Assembly (NCBI GenBank): GCA_937773555.1
Contig: CALJVT010000003.1
Location: 86,676 to 150,675 of the forward strand
Source: an uncultured Pseudomonadales bacterium
Lineage (GTDB): Bacteria > Pseudomonadota > Gammaproteobacteria > Pseudomonadales > Balneatricaceae
Reading direction: 5' to 3'
DNA length: 64,000 bases
The notes under the pieces: generated by a model
Told to the model about the DNA's origin: nothing
Seen by the model: the letters and a program-made list of their open reading frames with translations, nothing else
Databases searched by the model: none
In this document: positions 27,050 through 36,937 of the stretch, in pieces
How positions within the stretch are numbered: the stretch's first letter is position 1
How the letters are laid out: each line of letters starts with the position of its first letter
Made by a program: the position numbers and the translations under genes

Positions 27050-29430
27050 GAAAACTACCAGATATTAAGCATCAAAACGCAACTAATATAACTCATCCCA
27101 ATACCAGTGTGATGGGTAAGCCCACTCCCCATGAAAGCGCCCGACTGCACCTCACAGGCAAAGCACTGTATATCGATGACATCGCAGCACCAGAAGGGTG
27201 TTTACACGCTTATGTAGGCATGGCCAATGTGGCATGTGGCCTGCTTAAACGTCAGGATTTAATGGCTGTTACCGCAGCAGATGGCGTGGTTGACGTTATT
27301 ACTGCAAAAGACATACCAGGCCATGTAGACATTGGCCCAGTTTTTAAGGGAGACCCTTTATTAGTAGAAGAACAGATCAACTACTTTGGCCAGCCTCTAT
27401 TTGCCGTTGCTGCAACTAGCCGCGATGCTGCCCGCAGAGCTGCCCTCTTAGGCCAAGCGGATATAGAACAGACGCCGCCTTTATTAACCTTGGAGCAAGC
27501 CCAAGCAGCTGAAAAGCAAGTTCGCCCGAGTCATAGCTTAGTGAAGGGTGATAGTGCTCTAGCGTTAAGCGAATCAATTAATACTTTGAGTATAGAGCAA
27601 CACGTCGGTGGCCAAGAACACTTTTACCTAGAAGGGCAGGTGGCCCTTGCCATTCCCCAAGATAATGGTGGTGTATTGGTCCACAGTTCTAGTCAGCACC
27701 CTAGCGAAGTGCAAAAGTTAGTGGCTGAAGTATTAGCCTTGCCAATGCACAAGGTTGTCGTAGATATGCGCCGAATGGGTGGTGGTTTTGGTGGTAAAGA
27801 AACTCAAGCCGCACAATGGGCTTGCCTTGCCGCCTTGTTAGCCGTGCGTAACCAAAAAGCGGTTAAACTGCGCCTTGCTCGAAGTGATGATATGGCCCTC
27901 ACAGGTAAGCGTCATCCCTTTGTAAACCAAGCACAGGTAGGGTTTGATTCAGAGGGGAAAATTACTGCATTAAATGCGGATCTCCATGGTTTGTGTGGTT
28001 GTAGTGCAGACTTATCTGATGCGATTGTGGACAGGGCCATGTTCCACACTGATAATGCTTATTACTTGCCAGCAGCAACGATCACAGGCCATCGTTGGTT
28101 TCAAAATACAGCCTCAAATACCGCATACCGCGGGTTTGGTGGGCCTCAAGGAATGATGCTAGCAGAACAGATGCTAGATGACATTGCTCGTCGTCTTGGT
28201 AAAGACCCCTTGGTAATAAGGCAAGCTAATTTATATGGTTCAGATCAGCGTAACATTACACCCTATCACCAGACAGTAAAGGGTGTGGATCTAACTCGAA
28301 TTATTGATGAATTAGTCCATTCCAGTGACTATTGGGCTCGTAGGGAAGCCATAAAAAAAGACAATCAAGCGTCCATAAAAAATGGTGGCCGTTACATCAA
28401 AGGCCTCGCCTTAACGCCTGTGAAATTTGGTATATCCTTTACTGCGATGTTCCTTAACCAAGCCGGTGCCCTAGTACATATCTATACCGATGGCACTGTG
28501 CAAGTAAGCCATGGTGGAACAGAAATGGGCCAAGGTTTATATACTAAGATTGCACAGATTGTTGCATCTGAGTTAGGGCTACCCTTAGAGCATATAGAAG
28601 TGACTTCAACCCGCACTGATAAGGTGCCCAACACTTCGCCTACTGCAGCTTCAAGTGGCACAGACCTTAACGGCCAGGCTGCCCGTAATGCGGCACTTGC
28701 CATTAAGCAACGATTAATTGATCATATTGTAGACACCCATCAGGTTGATGCTGAAAATGTGGTATTTGAAGACGGTCATGTTTCATGGCCCAACCATAGC
28801 ATCTCCTTTGCGCAGTTAACGCAAGAGGCCTATATGGCGCGGATCTCCATGTCTGCCACGGGCTATTACCGCACTCCAAAAATTCATTACGACCGCGAAC
28901 AGGCCAAAGGTAACCCGTTCTTCTACTACTCCTGCGGTGCTTCGGTGAGCGAGGTAAAAGTGGATACCTTTACGGGTACTTATACGATACCTAGGGTTGA
29001 TATTCTGCATGATGTTGGTGAAAGCATTAACCCGGCCATCGATCTAGGTCAAGTAGAGGGTGGTTTTATTCAGGGCATGGGTTGGCTGACAACCGAAGAG
29101 TTGGTATGGGGGCAAGATGGTCGTCTACAAACCAACGGTGGTGCAAGTTACAAAATACCTGCCGTTGGTGATACGCCTAAACAGTTTAATGTGGCCTTGT
29201 TGCAAGACAGTAAAAACCATGAGGCCACAATTTTTCACTCTAAAGCTGTGGGAGAACCCCCCTTTATGCATGGTATTTCTGTGTGGTCTGCATTGCGCGA
29301 TGCAGTATGGGCTGCTGGTGGGGAACAGGTGAATCCCCAGTTGGATGCGCCAGCCACGCCAGAGCGAGTATTATGGGCACTTAAAGCAGCTAATTCGATT
29401 AAACCTAATATAGTGGTAGAAGCATCATGA
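27046..29430 (+). CDS. xdhB: Xanthine dehydrogenase molybdopterin-binding subunit
   Basis: A 794-residue large subunit that oxidises hypoxanthine and xanthine to urate at a molybdenum-cofactor centre. Visible cofactor and active-site segments are RRMGGGFGGKETQ, NTAYRGFGGPQGM and SHGGTEMGQGLYTK, and near the C-terminus HSKAVGEPPFMHGISVW with the catalytic glutamate. Length and order agree with the bacterial XdhB family. It overlaps both neighbours by 4 bp, so the three subunit genes are translationally coupled. Confidence 0.96.
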   Translation: MRKLPDIKHQNATNITHPNTSVMGKPTPHESARLHLTGKALYIDDIAAPEGCLHAYVGMANVACGLLKRQDLMAVTAADGVVDVITAKDIPGHVDIGPVFKGDPLLVEEQINYFGQPLFAVAATSRDAARRAALLGQADIEQTPPLLTLEQAQAAEKQVRPSHSLVKGDSALALSESINTLSIEQHVGGQEHFYLEGQVALAIPQDNGGVLVHSSSQHPSEVQKLVAEVLALPMHKVVVDMRRMGGGFGGKETQAAQWACLAALLAVRNQKAVKLRLARSDDMALTGKRHPFVNQAQVGFDSEGKITALNADLHGLCGCSADLSDAIVDRAMFHTDNAYYLPAATITGHRWFQNTASNTAYRGFGGPQGMMLAEQMLDDIARRLGKDPLVIRQANLYGSDQRNITPYHQTVKGVDLTRIIDELVHSSDYWARREAIKKDNQASIKNGGRYIKGLALTPVKFGISFTAMFLNQAGALVHIYTDGTVQVSHGGTEMGQGLYTKIAQIVASELGLPLEHIEVTSTRTDKVPNTSPTAASSGTDLNGQAARNAALAIKQRLIDHIVDTHQVDAENVVFEDGHVSWPNHSISFAQLTQEAYMARISMSATGYYRTPKIHYDREQAKGNPFFYYSCGASVSEVKVDTFTGTYTIPRVDILHDVGESINPAIDLGQVEGGFIQGMGWLTTEELVWGQDGRLQTNGGASYKIPAVGDTPKQFNVALLQDSKNHEATIFHSKAVGEPPFMHGISVWSALRDAVWAAGGEQVNPQLDAPATPERVLWALKAANSIKPNIVVEAS

Positions 29431-30263
29431 AAACATGGCTTGCTGCACAGTGGCAGTGTGAACAACAAAACCAAGCCTATGTAATGGTGAGTATTGTTGC
29501 TTTGCAGGGTTCATCGCCTCGAGGGGTAGGGAGTAAAATTATAGTCACTGAAAATAACCAGTTCGATTCTATCGGTGGGGGGCACCTAGAATATAAAGCG
29601 ATTGCTCAAGCCCGCCAGATGCTGTCCCATGGGGGCAAGACACAAATGATTGATTACCCTCTTGGTGCAAGCTTAGGCCAATGTTGTGGTGGCAAGGTAA
29701 GCCTTATGTTCGAAATATTTAGCACCATTAAACTGCCTGTGGTTGTTTTTGGAGCGGGTCATGTTGGTCGGGCATTGGTGCCATTGCTGGCGCAATTGCC
29801 TGTTCAAGTAACGTGGGTTGATGGCCGTTACGATATGTTGCCTAAACAACTGCCCTCGGGTGTGGTGGGTGTGCATGAAGAACACCCACAGGATCATCTA
29901 GTGGATTGCTTGGCAGGAAGTTGCTACCTCATTATGACCCATCACCATGGGTTAGATTTAGCCCTTACTCAAGCAGTGCTTAACCGCGCAGATGCAAGTT
30001 ATTTGGGTGTCATCGGTTCAGCCACCAAGGGACGTAAGTTTCGCCAAAGGTTAGCCGTTAAAGGCTACTCTAAAGAGGATATTGATCACTTGAACTGCCC
30101 TATGGGTAAAGAAGGTATTAGGGGTAAACAACCCATGGAAGTGGCCATTGCTATTGCAGCTAAGGTGATGGATTTATATCAAAATTCTAAACTGACGAGT
30201 GATAAAACGGCAACTATAGGTGGCTCTGCTAACCTCACTAAAGAGAGTTTAGAGTATGTCTGA
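29427..30263 (+). CDS. xdhC: Xanthine dehydrogenase accessory protein XdhC
   Basis: A 278-residue XdhC, the chaperone that binds molybdenum cofactor, assists its sulfuration and inserts it into XdhB (family knowledge). The N-terminal domain has VALQGSSPRGVGSKIIVTE and IGGGHLEYKAI; CCGGKVSLMFE carries the conserved cysteines. The C-terminal Rossmann domain begins PVVVFGAGHVGRALVPLL. It overlaps guaD by 8 bp. Confidence 0.95.
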   Translation: MKTWLAAQWQCEQQNQAYVMVSIVALQGSSPRGVGSKIIVTENNQFDSIGGGHLEYKAIAQARQMLSHGGKTQMIDYPLGASLGQCCGGKVSLMFEIFSTIKLPVVVFGAGHVGRALVPLLAQLPVQVTWVDGRYDMLPKQLPSGVVGVHEEHPQDHLVDCLAGSCYLIMTHHHGLDLALTQAVLNRADASYLGVIGSATKGRKFRQRLAVKGYSKEDIDHLNCPMGKEGIRGKQPMEVAIAIAAKVMDLYQNSKLTSDKTATIGGSANLTKESLEYV

Positions 30264-31545
30264 GCGTTTAATGCGTGGCCCATTGTTACATTGCTTAGGG
30301 GAACCAGATAAGGATGCCAACGCCGTTGATTATCAGTTGGATGCCTTACTTTGGATTAAACATGGCCTAGTGCACAAAATGGGAGACTATGACTCTATGG
30401 TTAAAGAGTTAACCCCTAAACAAGTGTCTAGGGTAGAAGATTGCAGTCAATACCTCATGGTGCCGGGGTTTGTAGACTGCCATATTCATTATCCACAAAC
30501 AGAAATGATTGCTGCCTACGGTACACAATTATTGGAGTGGTTAAACACCTATACATTTCCTGTTGAGTCTAGCTTTAAAGACCCAGTAAAAGCTGCAGCA
30601 GTGTCTAAAGTGTTTATTGAACAATTACTGACCAATGGCACCACTACAGCCTTGGTATTTTGCTCAGTGCACCCAGAGTCTGTAGACGCATTGTTTACCG
30701 AAGCACAAAAACACAATATGCGCATTATTGCGGGCAAAGTGATGATGGATCGCAATGCGCCAGACAAGGTGCTAGATACTGCGCAAACAAGTTATGAACA
30801 AAGTAAGCAACTTATCCAGCGCTGGCATGGTGTTGATCGTCTTCAGTATGCTGTTACACCAAGGTTTGCACCCACATCAACGGATGAGCAGTTAGCCGCA
30901 GCAGGGCGTTTGTTGGCAGAACATGATGGCGTGTATCTGCACACCCACCTTGCAGAAAATGCTGATGAAATTGAATGGGTAAAAAGACTCTTTCCCAAGG
31001 CAAAAAACTACTTAGATGTATACGACCAAGCTAGCTTATTAGGCAAACGCAGTGTGTTTGCTCACAGCCTTCACTTATGTGATAGCGAATGTGAGCGTTT
31101 AGCGCAAACTGATTCTGCAATTGCCCATTGTCCAACTTCTAATATGTTTATTGGGTCTGGTTTATTTCCAATGCAGAAGATGCAGCAACATGGTATTAAA
31201 ATAGGTATGGGCACAGACGTAGGTGGAGGCACCAGCTTTAATATGCTTCAAACCTTAGCAGATGGGTATAAGATGCAGCAACTCAATGGCCACAACCTTA
31301 GCCCAGAGCAAAGCTTTTACCTTGCCACCTTAGGTGGCGCAAGAGCCTTAGATATAGACGACAAAATAGGTAATTTTGTAGTAGGCAAAGAGGCAGATTT
31401 TTTACTGTTAGATCCTAATGCAACAGACCTGTTGAGGTTTCGCACCAGTCATTGTGAAGGTTGGCGTGATTTATTGTTTGTATTACAAACTTTGGGTGAC
31501 GATCGAGTGATTGCTCAAACTAATGTGATGGGGGTTTCTAATTAA
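30256..31545 (+). CDS. guaD: Guanine deaminase
   Basis: A 429-residue amidohydrolase of the guanine deaminase group that converts guanine to xanthine, the substrate of the preceding dehydrogenase. Metal ligands are visible in VDCHIHYPQTEMIA (HxH), THLAENADEIEWV, AHSLHLCDSE and GTDVGGGTSFNML. It is the last gene of the xdhABC-guaD operon. No uricase or allantoin gene is in the window, so later urate breakdown must be encoded elsewhere or not at all. Confidence 0.95.
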   Translation: MSERLMRGPLLHCLGEPDKDANAVDYQLDALLWIKHGLVHKMGDYDSMVKELTPKQVSRVEDCSQYLMVPGFVDCHIHYPQTEMIAAYGTQLLEWLNTYTFPVESSFKDPVKAAAVSKVFIEQLLTNGTTTALVFCSVHPESVDALFTEAQKHNMRIIAGKVMMDRNAPDKVLDTAQTSYEQSKQLIQRWHGVDRLQYAVTPRFAPTSTDEQLAAAGRLLAEHDGVYLHTHLAENADEIEWVKRLFPKAKNYLDVYDQASLLGKRSVFAHSLHLCDSECERLAQTDSAIAHCPTSNMFIGSGLFPMQKMQQHGIKIGMGTDVGGGTSFNMLQTLADGYKMQQLNGHNLSPEQSFYLATLGGARALDIDDKIGNFVVGKEADFLLLDPNATDLLRFRTSHCEGWRDLLFVLQTLGDDRVIAQTNVMGVSN

Positions 31546-31737
31546 CAAACTGCCAGGGCCTTATGAGTGATTCATGTCTACCCTAGTACTTATTTTCTTT
31601 GCTAATGTAACGCGTCTGCTCTAAGCCCTTTAAACCCCTATAAAAACACTCAGTTGCTTTACAAATGACGGCTAAGTCTGGACACTGGCAGTTAATATAT
31701 ATATTTTGAACTGCTTTTTTATATAGGAATCAATTAC

Positions 31738-32745
31738 ATGCCAGGTCTTACACGTTTACTTGCCAAACGCCCAGTATCAGGGGTTAGCCTTGGCTGCATG
31801 AGTTTGTCCCATGGTTATGGTGAAAAAAGCAGCAGTGAGTATAGCGAAAAATTCTTGAATAAAGCGTTAGACCTTGGTTATACCATGCTGGATACCGCAG
31901 CAGTGTATGGGCATGGACATAATGAATCGATGCTTGGTAAGTTTATTAGTCAGCGGCGAAACGAATTTTTTCTGGCGAGTAAGTGTGGTTTTGGCCAAAA
32001 GCCAGACCGCCAGCCAAGTATCAACGGCAGGCCTGAGTATATTCGTGCGACCTGTGAAGCCAGCCTAAAACGGTTACAAACTGAGCACATCGATCTCTAT
32101 TATTTACATCGGCGTGACTTTAATGTGCCAATTGAGGATAGTATTGGCGCCTTGGCTGACTTACAGCGTGAGGGAAAAATTGGCGCCGTAGGCGTTTCAG
32201 AAATAAGTGCTGCTGATTTACACAAAGCGCACGCAGAACACCCCATAAGTGCTATCCAATCTGAATATTCCCTATGGACCCGCAATGCTGAAATCGAAGT
32301 ACTCAAAGCAAGCCAAAATATTGGCGCAGCATACGTTGCCTTTAGTCCCTTAGGGAGGGGTTTTTTAACCAACAAATTACACGATACTTCGCAGATGGCA
32401 GAGCATGACTTGCGCCAAACTATGCCGCGTTTTAATGCCGATAATTACCCAGCTAACCTGTCGTTATTACCTGCGTATGTGAAATTAGCACAGCGCCAAG
32501 GCTGCACTCCTGCGCAGCTTGCCTTGGCCTGGGTATTAGCACAAGGTGCTAACATCATCGCTATTCCAGGCACTAAAGACTTGGCACACTTAGAAGAAAA
32601 TATTGTGGCTAATAACCTGGAGTTAGATTCAGACATTATGTTAAAGCTTAATGATTTGATTAACCAACACACAGTGCATGGTGCACGATACAGTGATAGA
32701 GCAGAAGCTACAGTTACCACAGAACGGTTTAACCCTAAAGACTAA
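31738..32745 (+). CDS. Aldo/keto reductase
   Basis: A 335-residue AKR superfamily oxidoreductase with the full catalytic tetrad: Asp in MLDTAAVYG, Tyr in the same motif, Lys in FLASKCGFG and His in YYLHRRD. NADPH-binding segments IAIPGTKDLAHLEENI near the C-terminus are typical. It resembles the YajO/AKR13-type group. It lies 192 bp after guaD, too far for obvious coupling; a different promoter is likely. The substrate is unknown. Confidence 0.92.
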   Translation: MPGLTRLLAKRPVSGVSLGCMSLSHGYGEKSSSEYSEKFLNKALDLGYTMLDTAAVYGHGHNESMLGKFISQRRNEFFLASKCGFGQKPDRQPSINGRPEYIRATCEASLKRLQTEHIDLYYLHRRDFNVPIEDSIGALADLQREGKIGAVGVSEISAADLHKAHAEHPISAIQSEYSLWTRNAEIEVLKASQNIGAAYVAFSPLGRGFLTNKLHDTSQMAEHDLRQTMPRFNADNYPANLSLLPAYVKLAQRQGCTPAQLALAWVLAQGANIIAIPGTKDLAHLEENIVANNLELDSDIMLKLNDLINQHTVHGARYSDRAEATVTTERFNPKD

Positions 32746-32889
32746 TGCAGTTGCATGCACAAGCTGCCTAAGGTTAGGTGGTAGGTTTAGGTGGCGGTCT
32801 ATGAGTTGGTGAGCAACATGTTGGGTAATGGGTGTAGCTATCAAAATATTTATAGATTAGGGTAAAACGGTGTTTTATATATTAACTTT

Positions 32890-33090
32890 TCACACCCAGA
32901 TCTTTGTTACAAAATACCCCTGTTTGGTGAGTTTATCTAAAGCTTCTTTGGCGTCATAGGGCTGGACCTTTGGGTGATATCTATCTATCGACAAACCATG
33001 AGGTTCGGCCACTACTTTTAGATCAGATGCGCAACAAAATAGTTTAAAAGCCAAAGCAGGTATAGGATTATTTATTAGGTTAGGCAGCAA
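32890..33090 (-). CDS. Doubtful small hypothetical ORF
   Basis: A 66-residue ORF not resembling any family I know. The C-terminal half (HPKVQPYDAKEALDKLTKQGYF) looks protein-like, with a plausible helix, and AAGAG lies about six bases before the ATG. The N-terminal half is hydrophobic with CC. It could be a real small gene or the end of a decayed one. Confidence 0.3.
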   Translation of the reverse strand: MLPNLINNPIPALAFKLFCCASDLKVVAEPHGLSIDRYHPKVQPYDAKEALDKLTKQGYFVTKIWV

Positions 33091-33193
33091 ACATTAGTGC
33101 TCTTAAATAATTACTTTAAAACCTTAACTGCCTATGTTTTTGTAAATAAATTTACACAGTTTAAATTAGTGTAAATATAATTACGATAATATA

Positions 33194-33222
33194 TTGACAG
33201 AAGAAGATTGTAAGAATAATAA
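33194..33222 (+). promoter_or_regulatory. Probable sigma-70 promoter of the glutamine synthetase-like gene
   Basis: TTGACA (33194-33199) and TAATAA (33217-33222) are 17 bases apart. They lie about 100 bp before the ATG at 33326, in an AT-rich stretch. A perfect -35 box supports the call, while the -10 box is only a partial match. Confidence 0.5.
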
Positions 33223-33325
33223 TGAGGCAGTATGACTTCGCAAACAATTACTTGCGTGGTCCTGCCGCGCACACCAATGAACATAATGAGCGAATTTAAA
33301 TACAATAAAATAGCAAGGATGTTAC

Positions 33326-34696
33326 ATGAAAGCCAGAGACGTAAAGACTAACGAAGACGCTATATTAATTATTAATGAGCGCAATCTTACCCATGTCAAA
33401 GTAGGTATTTTCGACATTGATGGTGTTATGCGTGGGAAGTATATGAGTAAAGAAAAATTCATTTCTTCTCTAAAAAGTGGGTTTGCCTTCTGTGACGTAG
33501 TTCTTGGCTGGGACTCTAAGGACCAACCCTATGATAATGTGTCTTTTACTGGGTGGCACACAGGATACCCAGACGCGCCAGTAAGAATTATTCCGGAAAG
33601 CTGTAGAGATATTCCTTTTGAAGATAACATGTTACTTTTTATGGGAGAATTCACCCAAAAAGGTGCAGAAATTTGCCCTCGTAGTCTTCTAAAAAGAGTC
33701 ATTAAACAAAGTGAAGAAATGGGGTTTGATGCTTTTGCTGCCTTAGAATATGAGTTTTTCATGTTTGAAGAAACGCCTGAAAGTGTGCGTGAAAAGGGCT
33801 TTAAAAACCTGAAACCTTTAACGCCTGATTGGTTTGGTTATTCGGTACTACGCAACACGGTGCATGCAGATCTTTATAAGCAGATCTTGGATATGTCTGA
33901 GAAAATGGATTTTCCAATTGAGGGGCTACATACTGAAACTGGCCCCGGTGTGCTTGAAGCTGCAATTGCAGTGGATGGAGCGGAAAGTGCAGCAGATAAA
34001 GGTGCGTTGTTTAAGACCTTTATGAAAGTGCTAGCTCAGCGCAACGGCCTTATGGCAACTTTTATGGCAAAGTGGTCGACTGACTGCCCTGGCCAAAGTG
34101 GGCACATCCATGTATCACTGCGTCATAGAGATGGGTCAGGATCTGCTTTTTATGATCCCAATAAACAACACTGTATGAGTAAAATACAACGCCATTTCTT
34201 AGCAGGCCAGCAGCGGTTAATGCCAGAATTTTTGTGTATGATCGCACCAACTATTAATAGCTATACGCGACTTATTCCAGGATTTTGGGCGCCTACTGAT
34301 GCCACCTGGGGAGTGGAAAATCGTACTACTGCATTGCGAGTTATTCCTGGTAGTGAAAAATCCCAACGAGTTGAGTACCGTTTAGGGTCGGCTGACGGTA
34401 ATCCATACCTAACCCTATCAGCAGCCCTAGCATCTGGGTTATACGGGATCATGAATGAATGGGAGCCCGAGGCACAGGTCAAGGGGAATTCATATGATCA
34501 GGAACATCCAGCTTACCTTAAGCTTGCCACCACATTATGGGACGCTGCTCAGCGTCTTAAGGCATCAAAAGCAGCTCGTGAATTATTTGGTGATGCGTTT
34601 GTGGATCACTTCGCGGCGTCGCGTGAGTGGGAAGAACGAGAGTATCGAAAGCATGTTTCAGATTGGGAGATGGATCGTTACTTTGAAATAATCTAA
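33326..34696 (+). CDS. Glutamine synthetase family protein (likely gamma-glutamyl-amine ligase)
   Basis: A 456-residue glutamine synthetase superfamily enzyme. Metal and glutamate ligands are visible in ALEYEFFMFEE and GLHTETGPGVLEAA, the ATP segment in GQSGHIHVSL, and RTTALRVIPG plus RVEYRLGSADGNPYL near the C-terminus. The N-terminus (VKVGIFDIDGVMRGKYMS) and the lack of the classic adenylylation loop place it with the catabolic GlnA-like/PuuA-like group that glutamylates amines rather than the main ammonia-assimilating GlnA. No polyamine gene is next to it, so the amine substrate is open. Confidence 0.88.
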   Translation: MKARDVKTNEDAILIINERNLTHVKVGIFDIDGVMRGKYMSKEKFISSLKSGFAFCDVVLGWDSKDQPYDNVSFTGWHTGYPDAPVRIIPESCRDIPFEDNMLLFMGEFTQKGAEICPRSLLKRVIKQSEEMGFDAFAALEYEFFMFEETPESVREKGFKNLKPLTPDWFGYSVLRNTVHADLYKQILDMSEKMDFPIEGLHTETGPGVLEAAIAVDGAESAADKGALFKTFMKVLAQRNGLMATFMAKWSTDCPGQSGHIHVSLRHRDGSGSAFYDPNKQHCMSKIQRHFLAGQQRLMPEFLCMIAPTINSYTRLIPGFWAPTDATWGVENRTTALRVIPGSEKSQRVEYRLGSADGNPYLTLSAALASGLYGIMNEWEPEAQVKGNSYDQEHPAYLKLATTLWDAAQRLKASKAARELFGDAFVDHFAASREWEEREYRKHVSDWEMDRYFEII

Positions 34697-34836
34697 TAGC
34701 CACGATTTGAATTTTTTCAGGCTATTGTTAGTGTTCATGCTGTTGCTGCCCAATGCCCCCTAAAAAGGGTTTGGATGGCAACAATAACTGAGCTTATGGC
34801 CAGTTTCAGTAATGGGTGCCAGCACTAAAATCGAGT

Positions 34837-36459
34837 CTAGCGACTCGCATCAGCAATGATCATGGCTGATGCTTTTTCGCCAATCATGATGCATGTTGCG
34901 TTGGTGTTGCCACTAATGATTTTAGGCATGATAGATGCATCTGCTACACGTAAACCTTTAATGCCATGAACACGTAATGTGGCATCTACCACGGATAGCT
35001 CACCTTGACCCATGGAACAGGTGCCCACTGGGTGGTATTCAGTTTCTGCAGTTGCCTTTATAAAATCACCTATTTGGGCGTCGGTGAGCACTTTATTTCC
35101 GGGTGAATATTCATGGCTAATAAGGTCTGAAAAAGGCCCACTGGCGAGTACTTCTCGGCAGATATAAATACATTCACGCATACGGTCAATATTGCCTTGA
35201 GTTTGCAAAAAGCGCTGATCAATAATCGGTGAATGTTTAGGATTAGCGCTAGCCAAGGTTATTTCGCCTACGTCTGTAGGCCGTAAATTACATGCATGAA
35301 TAGTCACTCCGTGGGCTTTTATTTCAGGTACGGGTTCGGGAAATATCATTAAGGGTATGACGTGAAGTTGGATGTCGGGCCGTTTGGGGCTAAAGCTAGA
35401 GCTAGTAAAGGCACCACATTCGACGCCGTTGGAGGACCCTGGCCCAGATTTGTTCCAAAAATATCGTATGCCTGTCGTTAAAGCACCCATACCTTTGTCT
35501 ACGCCATAAAGGCTATTAGCTTCTTTGGTGTGGGCTAATACAGAAATGTTAAGGTGGTCTTGTAGGTTTTTGCCAACTCCAGGCAAGTCTAGGTGCATTT
35601 TTACATTATGCCTAGATAGCTCATCCGCAGGGCCTATACCCGATAACATGAGTAATTGAGGTGAGCCAACTGTACCAGCACTCAGAATCACCTCTTGACT
35701 AGCAAATGCATGGCTTACTCTGTTGTCTACTTGATAGCTTACTCCCAGGGCTATGCCGTCTTTGATGATAATTCGCCTAACGTGGGCTTTTGTGATCACT
35801 GTTAGATTAGGACGATCTGCAATAGGGTGCAAATAAGCCACCGCTGCACTACATCGCCTGCTCTCTTTTTGGGCAACTTGGTAGCGTCCTGCACCGGCTT
35901 GTTGCTTGCCATTAAAGTCTTGGTTATGAAGCATGCCTGTAGCGACTGCAGATTCAACAAATTGGTCACTTAAAGGATGAGTGCTAGAGCGGTCACTTAT
36001 GGTTAATGGGCCGTGGCTGCCATGATAACCTGAGTCAAGATTAGCCCCCAAGTTTGTTTCAGACTGGCGAAAAAACGGTAATACATCGTCATAGCCCCAA
36101 CCAGCATTCCCCAAGCTGCGCCATTCGTCATAATCTTCACGTTGGCCACGTATATGAACCATGCCATTGATTGCGCTGGAGCCACCTAAGGTTTTTCCTC
36201 TGGGTATAGTGATTTGGCGCTCATTCATAGCTTCTTGTGGTGCAGACCTGTAACACCAATTGAGCTTTTTGTGCTTAAGTAATAGTGCAACGCCAGAAGG
36301 CATATGGATCAATGGGTGGTGGTCACGTGGGCCAGCTTCCAGCAACAGCACTTCGCAATTTAGGTTTGCGCTAAGCCGGTTAGCTAATACACAGCCAGAA
36401 GATCCTGCGCCGATAATGATGTAGTCAAAATGATGATCTGCAGGGGTGGGGCTTGTCAT
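34837..36459 (-). CDS. GMC family oxidoreductase (choline dehydrogenase-like)
   Basis: A 540-residue FAD-dependent alcohol dehydrogenase of the glucose-methanol-choline family. The dinucleotide fold FDYIIIGAGSSGCVLANRLS is at residues 10-29. GGSSAINGMVHIRGQREDYD is the first GMC signature, GTVGSPQLLMLSGIGPA the second, and the active-site His and Asn are in EYHPVGTCSMG and SGNTNATCIMIGEKAS. It is BetA-like in length, but choline is only one possible substrate; no betaine aldehyde dehydrogenase adjoins it. It is convergent with the glutamine synthetase-like gene. Its start overlaps a decayed gene by 4 bp. Confidence 0.92.
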   Translation of the reverse strand: MTSPTPADHHFDYIIIGAGSSGCVLANRLSANLNCEVLLLEAGPRDHHPLIHMPSGVALLLKHKKLNWCYRSAPQEAMNERQITIPRGKTLGGSSAINGMVHIRGQREDYDEWRSLGNAGWGYDDVLPFFRQSETNLGANLDSGYHGSHGPLTISDRSSTHPLSDQFVESAVATGMLHNQDFNGKQQAGAGRYQVAQKESRRCSAAVAYLHPIADRPNLTVITKAHVRRIIIKDGIALGVSYQVDNRVSHAFASQEVILSAGTVGSPQLLMLSGIGPADELSRHNVKMHLDLPGVGKNLQDHLNISVLAHTKEANSLYGVDKGMGALTTGIRYFWNKSGPGSSNGVECGAFTSSSFSPKRPDIQLHVIPLMIFPEPVPEIKAHGVTIHACNLRPTDVGEITLASANPKHSPIIDQRFLQTQGNIDRMRECIYICREVLASGPFSDLISHEYSPGNKVLTDAQIGDFIKATAETEYHPVGTCSMGQGELSVVDATLRVHGIKGLRVADASIMPKIISGNTNATCIMIGEKASAMIIADASR

Positions 36460-36743
36460 AGGTTAACTCCAAACCGGTTTTGGTTACATCCACTCAGGTA
36501 TAGCAATGCCCATACGTTACAAAATACTTGGTAGGAGGCTGTTTGAGCGATGACATGGTATGGGGGTGGAAGCCCTGCGTGGATACTGCCATAGCAGGGG
36601 CTGGACATGGAGGGCAGTATAGATTGGCCTTTCCACAAGTTAGCTTCTCCTAAATCGCCCCATCCCTCGAGGTGGCCCATTAACTTTCGTGCATAGGAAT
36701 AACCTAGACCGCCTAAAATCAGTAAAATAACTTTATTTTTCAT
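36456..36743 (-). pseudogene. N-terminal fragment of an alkaline phosphatase/phosphodiesterase family gene
   Basis: From the ATG at 36743 the frame reads MKNKVILLILGGLGYSYARK, then LPSMSSPCYGSIHAGLPP. This follows the start of type I phosphodiesterase/alkaline phosphatase-like proteins (KVILxxLDGLGY...LPSxSRPLYExxLTGxxP). The metal-binding Asp is Gly (LGGLGY) and the nucleophile region is altered. Only about 65 residues resemble the family; the rest of the frame is unrelated before the stop at 36456, and the roughly 200 C-terminal residues are absent. I read it as a decayed gene, overlapping the GMC start by 4 bp. Confidence 0.6.
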
Positions 36744-36937
36744 GACTATATAGTTCAAATTATGAGTTTTTTTAGGTTCTTGTGTTATTGTATAGTGTAG
36801 TTTGCAGTGTGGCACCCTAGCCGCGACTAATGCAACCCCGCCAAGGACAATATTCTAGTTATTAAGAGGCGCATATCGACCCTGTATCAGACACCAGTAT
36901 TACCCAACTGCTCATTGGTTTAGCAGGTGGGGTAGCC

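Larger units (their letters stand above)
32746..33325. other. 580-bp intergenic region before the glutamine synthetase-like gene
   Basis: AT-rich stretch holding a doubtful 66-codon minus-strand ORF (32890-33090) and a probable promoter at 33194-33222. The part 32770-32830 is G/T-rich with repeated TTAGGTGG-like words. I see no RNA gene or recognisable mobile element here. Confidence 0.5.

Noticed and set aside
31548-31693. 9-bp inverted repeat AACTGCCAG/CTGGCAGTT flanking the guaD-AKR gap
   Set aside because: The arms are about 130 bp apart with no T-run, target-site duplication or mobile-element coding sequence; it is probably chance.
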